64,000 nucleotides of DNA, from contig NZ_CP047095.1 in assembly GCF_009806575.1 (NCBI RefSeq), positions 4,158,001-4,222,000 on the forward strand, given 5' to 3'. Within the stretch, counting starts at the first letter, position 1. Each line of letters opens with the position of its first letter. The stretch comes from Rossellomorea marisflavi. Its GTDB lineage: Bacteria; Bacillota; Bacilli; Bacillales; Bacillaceae_B. The translations under genes and the position numbers were made by a program. Below are positions 34,472 to 42,171 of this stretch, one piece after another. The notes under the pieces were generated by a model. The model was not told where the DNA came from. It did no database searches and worked only from the letters and a program-made list of their open reading frames with translations.

Positions 34472-35752
34472 TTAGATGATGCCGAGAGACGCCATGATGA
34501 TGGCAACGATGACGGCAATCGTCGGGATGATCAACCCTACGATGAATACGTCTTTGTAGGTTTCCTTGTGCGTGACGCCAGTGACTGCCAGAAGCGTCAA
34601 GAGGGCGCCATTATGAGGCAGGATGGATGCTCCCGAGGCAATGGATGCCATGCGGTGGAAGGCTTCAGGGCTGATGCCCGATGACTGGGCGAGTCCTGAA
34701 TAGGTATCGCCCAGTGCCTGCATGGCGATTCCCATCCCGCCGGAGGCTGAACCTGTAATCATGGCAAGTACCTGTACGATCAGGGACTCTGAAATCAAGG
34801 GATTATCTGAAAAGCCAAGCAGGACATCGGTGATTCTGTCGAAATCCGGAACACTTGTCACAACTGCCCCGAATCCGACAGCGGCACTTGTGTTGATGAT
34901 GGCCATGACCGACCCCTTTGCCCCTTCATTTACAGACGGAATGAACGCCTTATACTGCTTGGCATTCAGGATGAGAATCAAAAGGGTCCCTGACAGCAAA
35001 GACGGAATGGGATCCCATTTCACACCGTTCAACAGGATGACGACGACTAAAAGTGGTAACAGGGATAAGATCCAATGTGGCAGAGGGCCATCTTTCTCCA
35101 CTTCTGTTGAGTTTTTAGGTGCGATAAAGTGCAAGCCCGAGGAGGCGAGTCGTTTCTGTCTCCAGGTGAGCCAGAAATATCCCCCCACTGCCATGACGAT
35201 GGTCGCCCCGATACCCATGAACGTTCCTGCCATAGGCGTCGTTCCGAACGTTTTCATAGGTATCAGATTCTGGATCTGCGGTGTTCCCGGCACTGACGTC
35301 ATGGTGAACGTGAATGCACCAAGTACGATGGTCGGGGCAATGAGGTTGCGGGTGATATCGGCTTTTTTGAATAGAGCCAATGCAATCGGATAGATGGCGA
35401 ATACGACCACGAAGAGGCTGACGCCCCCGTACGTAAGGACTGCGGAAGCGACGAGCACGCCGAGGATGGCCCTCTTTTCACCGATGATTCTGGTGATTTG
35501 GAAAGCAACTGATTTCGCCGCTCCCGTGTCTTCCATCAGTTTTCCGAATACGGCTCCAAGAAGGAAGATCGGGAACCACTTCTTTGCGAAGTCGACAAAA
35601 CCTGACATATACGTGTCGGTGTATGCGTCCATCAGATCAAGGCCGCTTAACAGTGCGACGATTCCCGCGACGATGGGGGCCACCCAGATGATGGACCAGC
35701 CTAAATATGCGAAAAACATCAGCAGTGCAAGGCCGATGATGATACTTAACAA
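34472..35752 (-). CDS. GntP-family permease, likely 3-hydroxybutyrate uptake
   Basis: A 426-residue polytopic transporter of the GntP family, with TTG start behind AAAGGTG. About 11-12 hydrophobic segments are seen; family features include TYGGVSLFVVVFAIYPIALALFK, ITGSASGGMGIAMQALG and SGASILPHNGALLTLLAV. GntP proteins carry gluconate or other small hydroxy-acids. Position directly before bdhA and divergent from a LysR regulator points to 3-hydroxybutyrate; that is inference. Confidence 0.87.
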   Translation of the reverse strand: MLSIIIGLALLMFFAYLGWSIIWVAPIVAGIVALLSGLDLMDAYTDTYMSGFVDFAKKWFPIFLLGAVFGKLMEDTGAAKSVAFQITRIIGEKRAILGVLVASAVLTYGGVSLFVVVFAIYPIALALFKKADITRNLIAPTIVLGAFTFTMTSVPGTPQIQNLIPMKTFGTTPMAGTFMGIGATIVMAVGGYFWLTWRQKRLASSGLHFIAPKNSTEVEKDGPLPHWILSLLPLLVVVILLNGVKWDPIPSLLSGTLLILILNAKQYKAFIPSVNEGAKGSVMAIINTSAAVGFGAVVTSVPDFDRITDVLLGFSDNPLISESLIVQVLAMITGSASGGMGIAMQALGDTYSGLAQSSGISPEAFHRMASIASGASILPHNGALLTLLAVTGVTHKETYKDVFIVGLIIPTIAVIVAIIMASLGII

Positions 35753-35821
35753 TGAATTTCACCTTTCTTTCAAGGACCTTGGTCCTGTTCATAAAATAGA
35801 CACAAAATGAATGCATTAGAA

Positions 35822-35852
35822 ATTTTACTCCTCCCATTTCGATAAGTAAAAT
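35822..35852. promoter_or_regulatory. Inverted repeat between gntP and lysR: likely LysR operator
   Basis: A perfect 8-bp inverted repeat ATTTTACT-N15-AGTAAAAT lies in the divergent promoter region. A TATAAT at 35863-35868 follows on the lysR side. LysR proteins bind such T-N11-A type dyads to control the divergent target and themselves. Confidence 0.55.
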
Positions 35853-35908
35853 GAATTAATACTATAATTAGTATGCATAATATTTATATAAAACGGAGGC
35901 GAGTTCCC

Positions 35909-36796
35909 ATAGATATCCGTCAACTCACCTACTTCAACGAAGTAGCCAAACATAAAAGCTTTACCAAAGCATCACGGGTCCTTCACCTGTCCCAGCCTAC
36001 CCTCAGCAAGATGGTGAAAGGCCTTGAGGATGAGCTGGAAATGGAGCTTATCGACCGGTCATCCCGGCAAATCCAGCTGACAGAGGCCGGACAGATCGTC
36101 TATGAACAATCAAGCGTCATCCTTGAATCACTCGACCATCTGTCCACTCACCTGTATGATCTGATGCACTTGAAGAAAGGGAAAATCAAAATTGGAATCC
36201 CACCGTTGATCGGGTTCCTATATTTCCCCAAGCTGATCAAGTCATTTAAGAATCAGTACCCCGATATCGAGATTCAGCTGATCGAGCATGGGGCCAATCA
36301 GGTGACGCAAGAGGTGAAGGACGGTCTTCTCGATCTTGGGGTCATCGTCATGCCCCTTGATGAGGATTCACTCGATATCATTTCCATCATCGAAGAGCGG
36401 TTGCATTTGTTTGTTCATTCGGATCACCGGTTTGCAGCTCGTGAATCCATCACGATGAAAGAGCTGGAGGAAGAAGAGTTCATCTTATTCAGCGAAGGAT
36501 TCACTCTTCATGATCGCGTAATCGAATACTGCAAGGAAGCTGGATTTAGCCCGAAGATTGCCTACGAGAGCTCACAGTGGGATTTTATCAACGAAATGAT
36601 CGGAGAGAATCTCGGGGTGTCCATCCTTCCCCAGTCCCTAACGAAGAAACTGAAGACCTCTTCCGTCACTTCTGTCCCCATCAAGTCTCCCGGGCTGCCT
36701 TACAAGTTGGGTGTTGTAACGAAGAAGGGAAGGTATGTATCCTTTGCGTCCAAGAAATTCATTGCGCATATGAATAATCATTTCTCTCATTCATAA
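35909..36796 (+). CDS. LysR-type transcriptional regulator of the hydroxybutyrate genes
   Basis: A 295-residue LysR regulator. The winged HTH covers residues 2-60 (DIRQLTYFNEVAKHKSFTKA, SQPTLSKMVKGLE), and the periplasmic-binding-like effector domain occupies about 90-290. I place the start at ATA (35909), 9 nt after GGAGG (35895-35899), because LysR proteins normally begin M-D-I-R-Q-L. An in-frame ATG at 35873 would add 12 residues but sits at the expected transcription start, so it would be a leaderless start. It is transcribed away from gntP-bdhA, its likely targets. Confidence 0.85.
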   Translation: MDIRQLTYFNEVAKHKSFTKASRVLHLSQPTLSKMVKGLEDELEMELIDRSSRQIQLTEAGQIVYEQSSVILESLDHLSTHLYDLMHLKKGKIKIGIPPLIGFLYFPKLIKSFKNQYPDIEIQLIEHGANQVTQEVKDGLLDLGVIVMPLDEDSLDIISIIEERLHLFVHSDHRFAARESITMKELEEEEFILFSEGFTLHDRVIEYCKEAGFSPKIAYESSQWDFINEMIGENLGVSILPQSLTKKLKTSSVTSVPIKSPGLPYKLGVVTKKGRYVSFASKKFIAHMNNHFSHS

Positions 36797-36887
36797 ACTT
36801 CATATATCGTATAATATATATGTATTTTACTCATAGTTTCTCCTGCGTTATCGTAGTAGGTGCAGATCACAACAGGAGGGATTCAAC

Positions 36888-37277
36888 ATGAGTAAGTACG
36901 AAGCCGGACTGGAAAAACTGATGGAATACACCCTTTCAGGCAATAAAGACGTTCCCAGCCACCTTAAGATCTCAGAGGACTTGGAGAGCATCGCACCTGA
37001 TGTGGGGAAATACATTATTGAATTCGCATATGGAGACATCTACTCACGCTCCGGTTTGACGAACCAACAGCGCGCATTGATCACGATTTCGTCGCTTGTG
37101 ACCCAAGGTACGGAGCCTCAATTGGAGCTTCATATCAATACGGGCCTGACGGCAGGACTGACGGAAAAGGAAATTGTAGAAGCTATCATCCATTTGATCC
37201 CTTACACAGGCTTCCCGCGCGTGCTCAACGCCCTTGAAGTGGCCAGGAAGGTCTTTGCCCTGAGAAAAGAAGAGTAA
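36888..37277 (+). CDS. Carboxymuconolactone decarboxylase (AhpD-like) family protein
   Basis: A 129-residue CMD-family protein with ATG behind AGGAGGG. The family core is RSGLTNQQRALITISSLVTQGTEPQLELHINTGLTAGLTEKEIVEAIIHLIPYTG, with the conserved His and Glu. Full CxxC (AhpD redox) is not seen, so peroxidase-coupled activity is unlikely; a decarboxylase-like or unknown role is more likely. It has a TATAAT box about 70 nt upstream and its own terminator. Confidence 0.87.
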   Translation: MSKYEAGLEKLMEYTLSGNKDVPSHLKISEDLESIAPDVGKYIIEFAYGDIYSRSGLTNQQRALITISSLVTQGTEPQLELHINTGLTAGLTEKEIVEAIIHLIPYTGFPRVLNALEVARKVFALRKEE

Positions 37278-37284
37278 CACTCAG

Positions 37285-37311
37285 AGCGCCCGTTCATCGG
37301 GCGCTTTTTTC
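37285..37311 (+). terminator. Terminator after the CMD-family gene
   Basis: A perfect 8-bp stem AGCGCCCG / CGGGCGCT with a 5-nt loop and six T lies 7 nt past the stop. Confidence 0.9.
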
Positions 37312-37358
37312 ATTCCACAGGCATCCGTTATTGTATAATGATGGAAGGGGTGAGGATC

Positions 37359-38183
37359 ATGAATCATAATTATGTACTTCATGAGTGGGGAAAGGATTTT
37401 CATTGGGAAGGAACGGGACAGATGTCCATAAAAACCTTCAGACGAGGGCGTGCTCTCTATGAAGCGAACGGTGGCTTCTACAGCGTGGAAGAGAATCGAT
37501 ATCTGCTCGTGAATGAGGGCGAATATTCCCTCCATATCGAGGAAGAGGAGCCTGTTGAATCATTCTGCCTCTTCTTCCGATCAGGCTTTTATTCAGAAGT
37601 GTCTCGGACGTTGGAAGCCTCCCAGGACCAACTGCTCACAGATCCTTTCAAACCTGTTGGAGAAGATGGATTTTTTGAAAAGACCTATCATCTCGGGCCA
37701 CGTCTTGAGAAGATGCTTAGACTGACGAAGCACGCCCATCACGACAGGGAACTTGAAGAATCCTTTTATTCCGTCATGGAAGCCATCCTGGCCGATCAAA
37801 CCACTGTTCCTCAAGAGCAGGAGCGTTTATCTTCTTTAAAGCGGTCAACACGTGAAGAACTATTCAAAAGGCTCAGCAGGGCCAACGAATACATACGAGC
37901 CTACTGTCATACAGCCCTCAACCTTGAAGACATAGCGCGCGTTGCCTGTCTATCTGCCAATCACCTGCTCAGAAACTACGGGCAATTGTTCGGTGTCACG
38001 CCAAAACAACACCTGATGATGTACCGGATGGACAAAGCCAAACTCCTCCTGAAAGAATCCTCTAAGTCCTACACAGAGATGGCTTATGATCTCGGATTTT
38101 CAAATTCAGCATCCTTCAGCCGTTCTTTTAAGCTCCATACAGGATTATCACCCAGGCAATATTTTAAAAAAGGTGATTTTTGA
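37359..38183 (+). CDS. AraC-family transcriptional regulator
   Basis: A 274-residue regulator, from the ATG at 37359 preceded by GGTGAGG; an ATG seven codons up overlaps the TATAAT box. A cupin-like N-terminal sensor domain (about 20-100) is followed by two HTH motifs at about residues 175-270 (NLEDIARVACLSANHLLRNYGQLFG and SYTEMAYDLGFSNSASFSRSFK). The downstream VOC gene overlaps its end and may be a target. Ligand unknown. Confidence 0.87.
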   Translation: MNHNYVLHEWGKDFHWEGTGQMSIKTFRRGRALYEANGGFYSVEENRYLLVNEGEYSLHIEEEEPVESFCLFFRSGFYSEVSRTLEASQDQLLTDPFKPVGEDGFFEKTYHLGPRLEKMLRLTKHAHHDRELEESFYSVMEAILADQTTVPQEQERLSSLKRSTREELFKRLSRANEYIRAYCHTALNLEDIARVACLSANHLLRNYGQLFGVTPKQHLMMYRMDKAKLLLKESSKSYTEMAYDLGFSNSASFSRSFKLHTGLSPRQYFKKGDF

Positions 38184-38242
38184 TAAGTATTGGCGGCGAA
38201 AATCAATTACGATGGTGGAAACACACGAAAGGTGGACATAAA

Positions 38243-38611
38243 ATGATCAAATCAGTCGGACAAGTCGGGATCCCCGTCAAGAACATCGAGAGGGCGACAG
38301 CCTTTTATCAGGGAACCCTGGGACTCCCGCTTCTCTTCCATACGGATACAATGGCCTTCCTGCAATCAGGGGACGTAAGGATCCTCCTCACCTTGCCGGA
38401 AAAGCAGGAATACGACCATCCTAGCTCCGTTGTGTATTTCAATGTGGACATTACGCGTACTGCTTATTTGGAGTTGAGGAATAAAGGCGTGGAAGTCTCC
38501 GGGGAACCACATGTGGTGTCCAAAATGGGGGAAATTGAGACGTGGATGTGTTTTTTCAAGGATTCTGAAGGGAATACGCATGCATTAATGAGTGAAGAAA
38601 GAGCTGAATAG
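38243..38611 (+). CDS. VOC-family (glyoxalase/dioxygenase-like) protein
   Basis: A 122-residue single-domain VOC protein, starting at the ATG behind AAGGTGG. It has the beta-alpha-beta-beta-beta pattern: VGIPVKNIERATAFYQGTLGLPLLF, then the metal-site strands near FLQSGDVRILL and MCFFKDSEGNTHALM. The last carries the Glu that commonly ligates metal. Substrate unknown; fosfomycin or glyoxalase-type activity cannot be assumed. It is translated from the same transcript as the AraC gene. Confidence 0.84.
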   Translation: MIKSVGQVGIPVKNIERATAFYQGTLGLPLLFHTDTMAFLQSGDVRILLTLPEKQEYDHPSSVVYFNVDITRTAYLELRNKGVEVSGEPHVVSKMGEIETWMCFFKDSEGNTHALMSEERAE

Positions 38612-38626
38612 CATATGTATAGCACG

Positions 38627-38664
38627 AAAAAGCCGGGAATCCTGAATCGATTCCCGGCTTTTTC
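38627..38664. terminator. Bidirectional terminator between the VOC gene and essA
   Basis: AAAGCCGGGAATC and GATTCCCGGCTTT form a 13-bp stem with A and T runs on the two sides. It ends both the VOC transcript and the type VII secretion operon. Confidence 0.9.
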
Positions 38665-38672
38665 ATATTCGA

Positions 38673-39158
38673 TTACGCTTTTATCATGTTCTGACCTGCA
38701 CGTGCCCAGGCAATCATCACCGCGATGAGAAGCAGGAGACAGATCCCTGCAAAGATGATGATGAGGAGAGACAGAGAGGATGATTTTTCCCCCTGCTCTT
38801 CCAACGAGCCCAATTTGGCCGTTTCGGTTTCACTGAAGAGCTTCAGATTATCGGCTTTTGCCTTGATGGTATTCGTATCTTTTTCCGTTCCTTGAAAGAG
38901 GGCATCCAATCGCTCTTCAGATGTTTCACTCCCGGCACCATCAAAGGTCAATCCCTTCTGCTCTTCAGGAATGGTGCTCCGTTCGTTGTTATACAGATTC
39001 CTTTCATGAATCAGGTCTGTATTTTTCCGGAACTTATTATCCTGATAATCATTCGGGACGAGATCTTCAATATCCGTATTGGCAAGTACCGGAGCCCCTG
39101 TGAAGAGGAGGCTTGCGAGAATGGCCACCAGAAGGATTTTAGCCTTCATAGGCTTCAT
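38673..39158 (-). CDS. essA: Type VII secretion protein EssA (YueC-like)
   Basis: A 161-residue membrane protein, with signal-anchor helix at residues 3-22 (ILLVAILASLLFTGAPVLA), an extracytoplasmic region with the EssA hallmark DLVPNDYQDNKFRKNTDLI, and a C-terminal membrane helix (SLLIIIFAGICLLLLIAVMIA). It begins inside the end of esaA and has an AAGGGTG site; an ATG three codons on at 39149 is also possible. EssA is part of the WXG100 secretion core; it follows EsaA as yueC follows yueB in B. subtilis. Confidence 0.87.
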   Translation of the reverse strand: MKPMKAKILLVAILASLLFTGAPVLANTDIEDLVPNDYQDNKFRKNTDLIHERNLYNNERSTIPEEQKGLTFDGAGSETSEERLDALFQGTEKDTNTIKAKADNLKLFSETETAKLGSLEEQGEKSSSLSLLIIIFAGICLLLLIAVMIAWARAGQNMIKA

Positions 39159-42100
39159 CACCCTTGCCGCCCCCTCCATGCCCCTTATTGCGTCCCAGGA
39201 GCACTTGTAGGACGACAAGTGCCGCCAGGATGAGGCCCATGATGAGAGCGGCCTGTCCGAACTTGGAATCCGTGCCGTATTGAATCGATAGATACACTGT
39301 CGACATCGGATCTTTAAAGCTGAAGTTCGGCGTTGAAAGGGCGAGAAGCGGCGTGACAAACAGAGCGACGATCGCGACTGAGATGAACCAGCCCAGGAGG
39401 CGATGAGTGACAAAGCCCATCCGGACCAGTCCTGAACCTGTCAGGAGGAGCAGGATGGTGAATACCGTCCACTCCACTTCGCGCGATTCTCCAAGGGAAT
39501 AGATATCGAGTCCGTAAAGACTGATCAGGAATCCTACAATCAAATTCAGCAGGAGGAACAGCACTCCCTGGAGCCAGAGCGGTACACGCTGGAAGTAATA
39601 GCTTGTATAGCCGATCATAAGGCTCGAGATCAGGATGATGAACAGGATGACGACCGGAGGAATCACGCTGTCTTTCTTCTCCTGAGGTACGTCTCCATTC
39701 ACCTTCAGTGGATTGGTAAGGAAGTCATATACGTATCCGTTGGATTGACCGTCAACAAATGCGTTCCCGAGGATGCTGAATACATCATCACGCACCATTT
39801 GCGTGGATGCGACATTCGTCGCCCACTTGTTGTTCAGCGTATCGGCATCATTTTGTACGTTGGCGACATTGGATTGCAGATCGGTCGTATAGGATACAAT
39901 CGTACTTTGATTGTCCTGCACATTCGTCAGGAACGAATGGATCGTCTTGACTTCACTCACAACCTGCTGCTGATTTCCGACGACTTCAGTGCCTGATGCA
40001 CCATTGTTCGGAGTCGGAGCGGTTTGTTCAGGCTGCTGGATGCGCTGAAGCACTTTCCCGGCATCCTGGCTGATGGCGTTTAGGTTTTCTGTGAGTTGTT
40101 TTTGGTTATTATTGAGGGTTTCATTGTACTCTGCCATGAAGACGGTAAATGAATCCTGAAGGGTGTTGAGTCCATCCTGGGTGGTAAGAAGCCTGTTCGT
40201 ATTCATGTCTTCCCACATGGCTTTTTCCCCATCGGTTACAGAAAGGATCCCCATGACTTCATTTCGTACATTTTCATCATCCAGTACGGTCTTCTTCACT
40301 CCATTTTCCTGGAGCATCCCGTTCAATACAGCTTCATACTGATCCAAGTAAGCATAGTATTTGATCAAGTCCATGAGCTTATAATTATTGATGCCCCTTG
40401 CGAAATAGCCGCCAAGCTCTTCTTTTCGTTTAGAGGACAGGGCCGGTGACTGAAGGATGGATGCTTCCTTGGCATCAATCTCTCCGACGATATTCATGAT
40501 GTTGTCCGAGAACATTTCCAGCTGTTTCGTCAGGATGTCATTATTCTCGTTCAGTTCTTCGATATGCTTTTTCAGCGATTCTTTATCGGCAAGCAGTCCG
40601 GTAACCTTTGCTTCGAGCTCTTTGATGCGCTCACCGAGACCGCTGTTCTGATTGGTCAATGCCTCTACTTCTTTAAGAAGCTTATCCACTTCTTTCTGAA
40701 GGGGATTTTCTGTGTTCGTGTTCTTTTGGTCGAGGCTTGACTTTACCCCGGCCAGGCGCTCACCAAGGGGTACCAGCTTTTGAATAGCCTCGGTCAACTG
40801 TTCAGGAGTTGGTACTTCCTCCCCGGAGAGTATTCCTTGAATGGCTGCCATATCTGCGGAAATTTCATTAAGCTGTGCAATTTCCGGAGTCAGGTCAGGC
40901 GGGACAGGTGCAGAATCTCCCGGTTTTCCCGGTCCATTTCCATTTCCAGGGTTTTCGCCGTTGCCTTCACCTGGTGCATCAGGGTTTCCTGGATTGCCTG
41001 GATCCTCATTCCCCTCTTCATCATCGGATTCCTCAGGCATTTCAGGCTTCACCGGTGGATCAAAGATCACACCGTCCCCCTCGGAAATTTTATTGTTCCA
41101 TTCCTGGATCGTCCCCTGCAGATTATCCAGTTTCCTTGTATCCTGCAGTTGCTGGTAATAGTCCAATACTCGGTCCTGGAAGCTGTAGAAATCCTGAACT
41201 TGGCGATCGACCTCAGCCATTCGGTTCTCTTTCAGCGCAGCAAACGCATTCTGGTTGTCCTTCATTTTTGCATTCAGCTGCTCCATGCCGTTATCGATTT
41301 GACTGCCCTGCTGTCCGAACAGCTCTTTTTGCTTCATATACATCGGCTGGGCGTTTTGAGTAGACTCGTCGATCATTTGTACCGACTGGGATTGCACCTC
41401 GGCAAGGAGCTGCTTTTGGTTATCCTGGTATTCCCGGTACTGGTCGACGTACTCAACGAATTGAGTCAGCCTCTCCTGGAAGGACTCGAGGGTATTTTCC
41501 TGTTCAGGCACACGGCTGTCTGCCTGTTTGATGGACTCCTGGAGCCCGAGAAGCATGTTTTGTTGCTGTTCGATCTGGCCGGCAAGATCCTTGGACGATG
41601 GCTTGTAGAAAGCAAGCATCGTTTGCTGGAAGGTTTGCTCCTTTTCAAGGATTTGATCGAACTCATCTCGGACATTTTCCATATCCGCAGATACGTAGTT
41701 CCAGTAGAGGGTGGACATTTTGTTGTTCACTTTTTTACTGGCCGTTTCAATTTCACGTAGGACCCTTTCTTTATTCACTGAATTCAATTGGGTTTGCACT
41801 TTGAAGTTCAAATTGGTTTTAACCGGTCTTTCTTCATCATAGGTCATGATCTTTTCAGAAAAGTCGGAGGGGATGTAGACCACTGCATCATATTTCGATG
41901 TTTCAAGGCCGTTCTCACCCGCACTCCTTCCGACGACCGTCCATTCATAAGAAGACTCATCACCGAGTAATGATGTGACGTCGCCCCCGAACTGCAGGGA
42001 TTCCCCGTCCACTTCAGTACCCGCATCTTCATTGACGATGGCAATCGATTGGGTGGCATTCTTCTCTACCTTCAGAGGGTTATCACCGACAGAACGAAAG

Positions 42101-42171
42101 AAGAGTAACGGTGTGGCCAGGATCATTAAGATGGCTACCAAAAGTTTGACCATGCTTACTTTCTGTGTCAT
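39139..42171 (-). CDS. esaA: Type VII secretion protein EsaA/YueB (Pip-domain, phage-receptor family)
   Basis: A 1010-residue protein. One N-terminal membrane helix (residues 8-26) is followed by a large extracytoplasmic coiled region (about 150-850), and five to six membrane helices at 870-1000 complete the Pip-type topology. Homologue YueB is the SPP1 phage receptor in B. subtilis and a core part of the Yuk system. A Gly/Pro/Asn/Glu-rich linker around residues 385-440 (GNPGNPDAPGEGNGENPGNG-like) is an unusual, low-complexity insert. Its start overlaps the end of essC by 4 nt. Confidence 0.9.
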   Translation of the reverse strand: MTQKVSMVKLLVAILMILATPLLFFRSVGDNPLKVEKNATQSIAIVNEDAGTEVDGESLQFGGDVTSLLGDESSYEWTVVGRSAGENGLETSKYDAVVYIPSDFSEKIMTYDEERPVKTNLNFKVQTQLNSVNKERVLREIETASKKVNNKMSTLYWNYVSADMENVRDEFDQILEKEQTFQQTMLAFYKPSSKDLAGQIEQQQNMLLGLQESIKQADSRVPEQENTLESFQERLTQFVEYVDQYREYQDNQKQLLAEVQSQSVQMIDESTQNAQPMYMKQKELFGQQGSQIDNGMEQLNAKMKDNQNAFAALKENRMAEVDRQVQDFYSFQDRVLDYYQQLQDTRKLDNLQGTIQEWNNKISEGDGVIFDPPVKPEMPEESDDEEGNEDPGNPGNPDAPGEGNGENPGNGNGPGKPGDSAPVPPDLTPEIAQLNEISADMAAIQGILSGEEVPTPEQLTEAIQKLVPLGERLAGVKSSLDQKNTNTENPLQKEVDKLLKEVEALTNQNSGLGERIKELEAKVTGLLADKESLKKHIEELNENNDILTKQLEMFSDNIMNIVGEIDAKEASILQSPALSSKRKEELGGYFARGINNYKLMDLIKYYAYLDQYEAVLNGMLQENGVKKTVLDDENVRNEVMGILSVTDGEKAMWEDMNTNRLLTTQDGLNTLQDSFTVFMAEYNETLNNNQKQLTENLNAISQDAGKVLQRIQQPEQTAPTPNNGASGTEVVGNQQQVVSEVKTIHSFLTNVQDNQSTIVSYTTDLQSNVANVQNDADTLNNKWATNVASTQMVRDDVFSILGNAFVDGQSNGYVYDFLTNPLKVNGDVPQEKKDSVIPPVVILFIILISSLMIGYTSYYFQRVPLWLQGVLFLLLNLIVGFLISLYGLDIYSLGESREVEWTVFTILLLLTGSGLVRMGFVTHRLLGWFISVAIVALFVTPLLALSTPNFSFKDPMSTVYLSIQYGTDSKFGQAALIMGLILAALVVLQVLLGRNKGHGGGGKGDEAYEG

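Noticed and set aside
40780-41760. 326-codon open frame on the plus strand
   Set aside because: It is antisense to the coiled region of EsaA, whose family match and operon place are clear. No ribosome binding site or family support on the plus strand.
39139-42171. Prophage-related gene, because the family is annotated as phage infection protein
   Set aside because: The name reflects the phage-receptor role of YueB; the setting is a complete type VII secretion operon and no phage structural genes are near.
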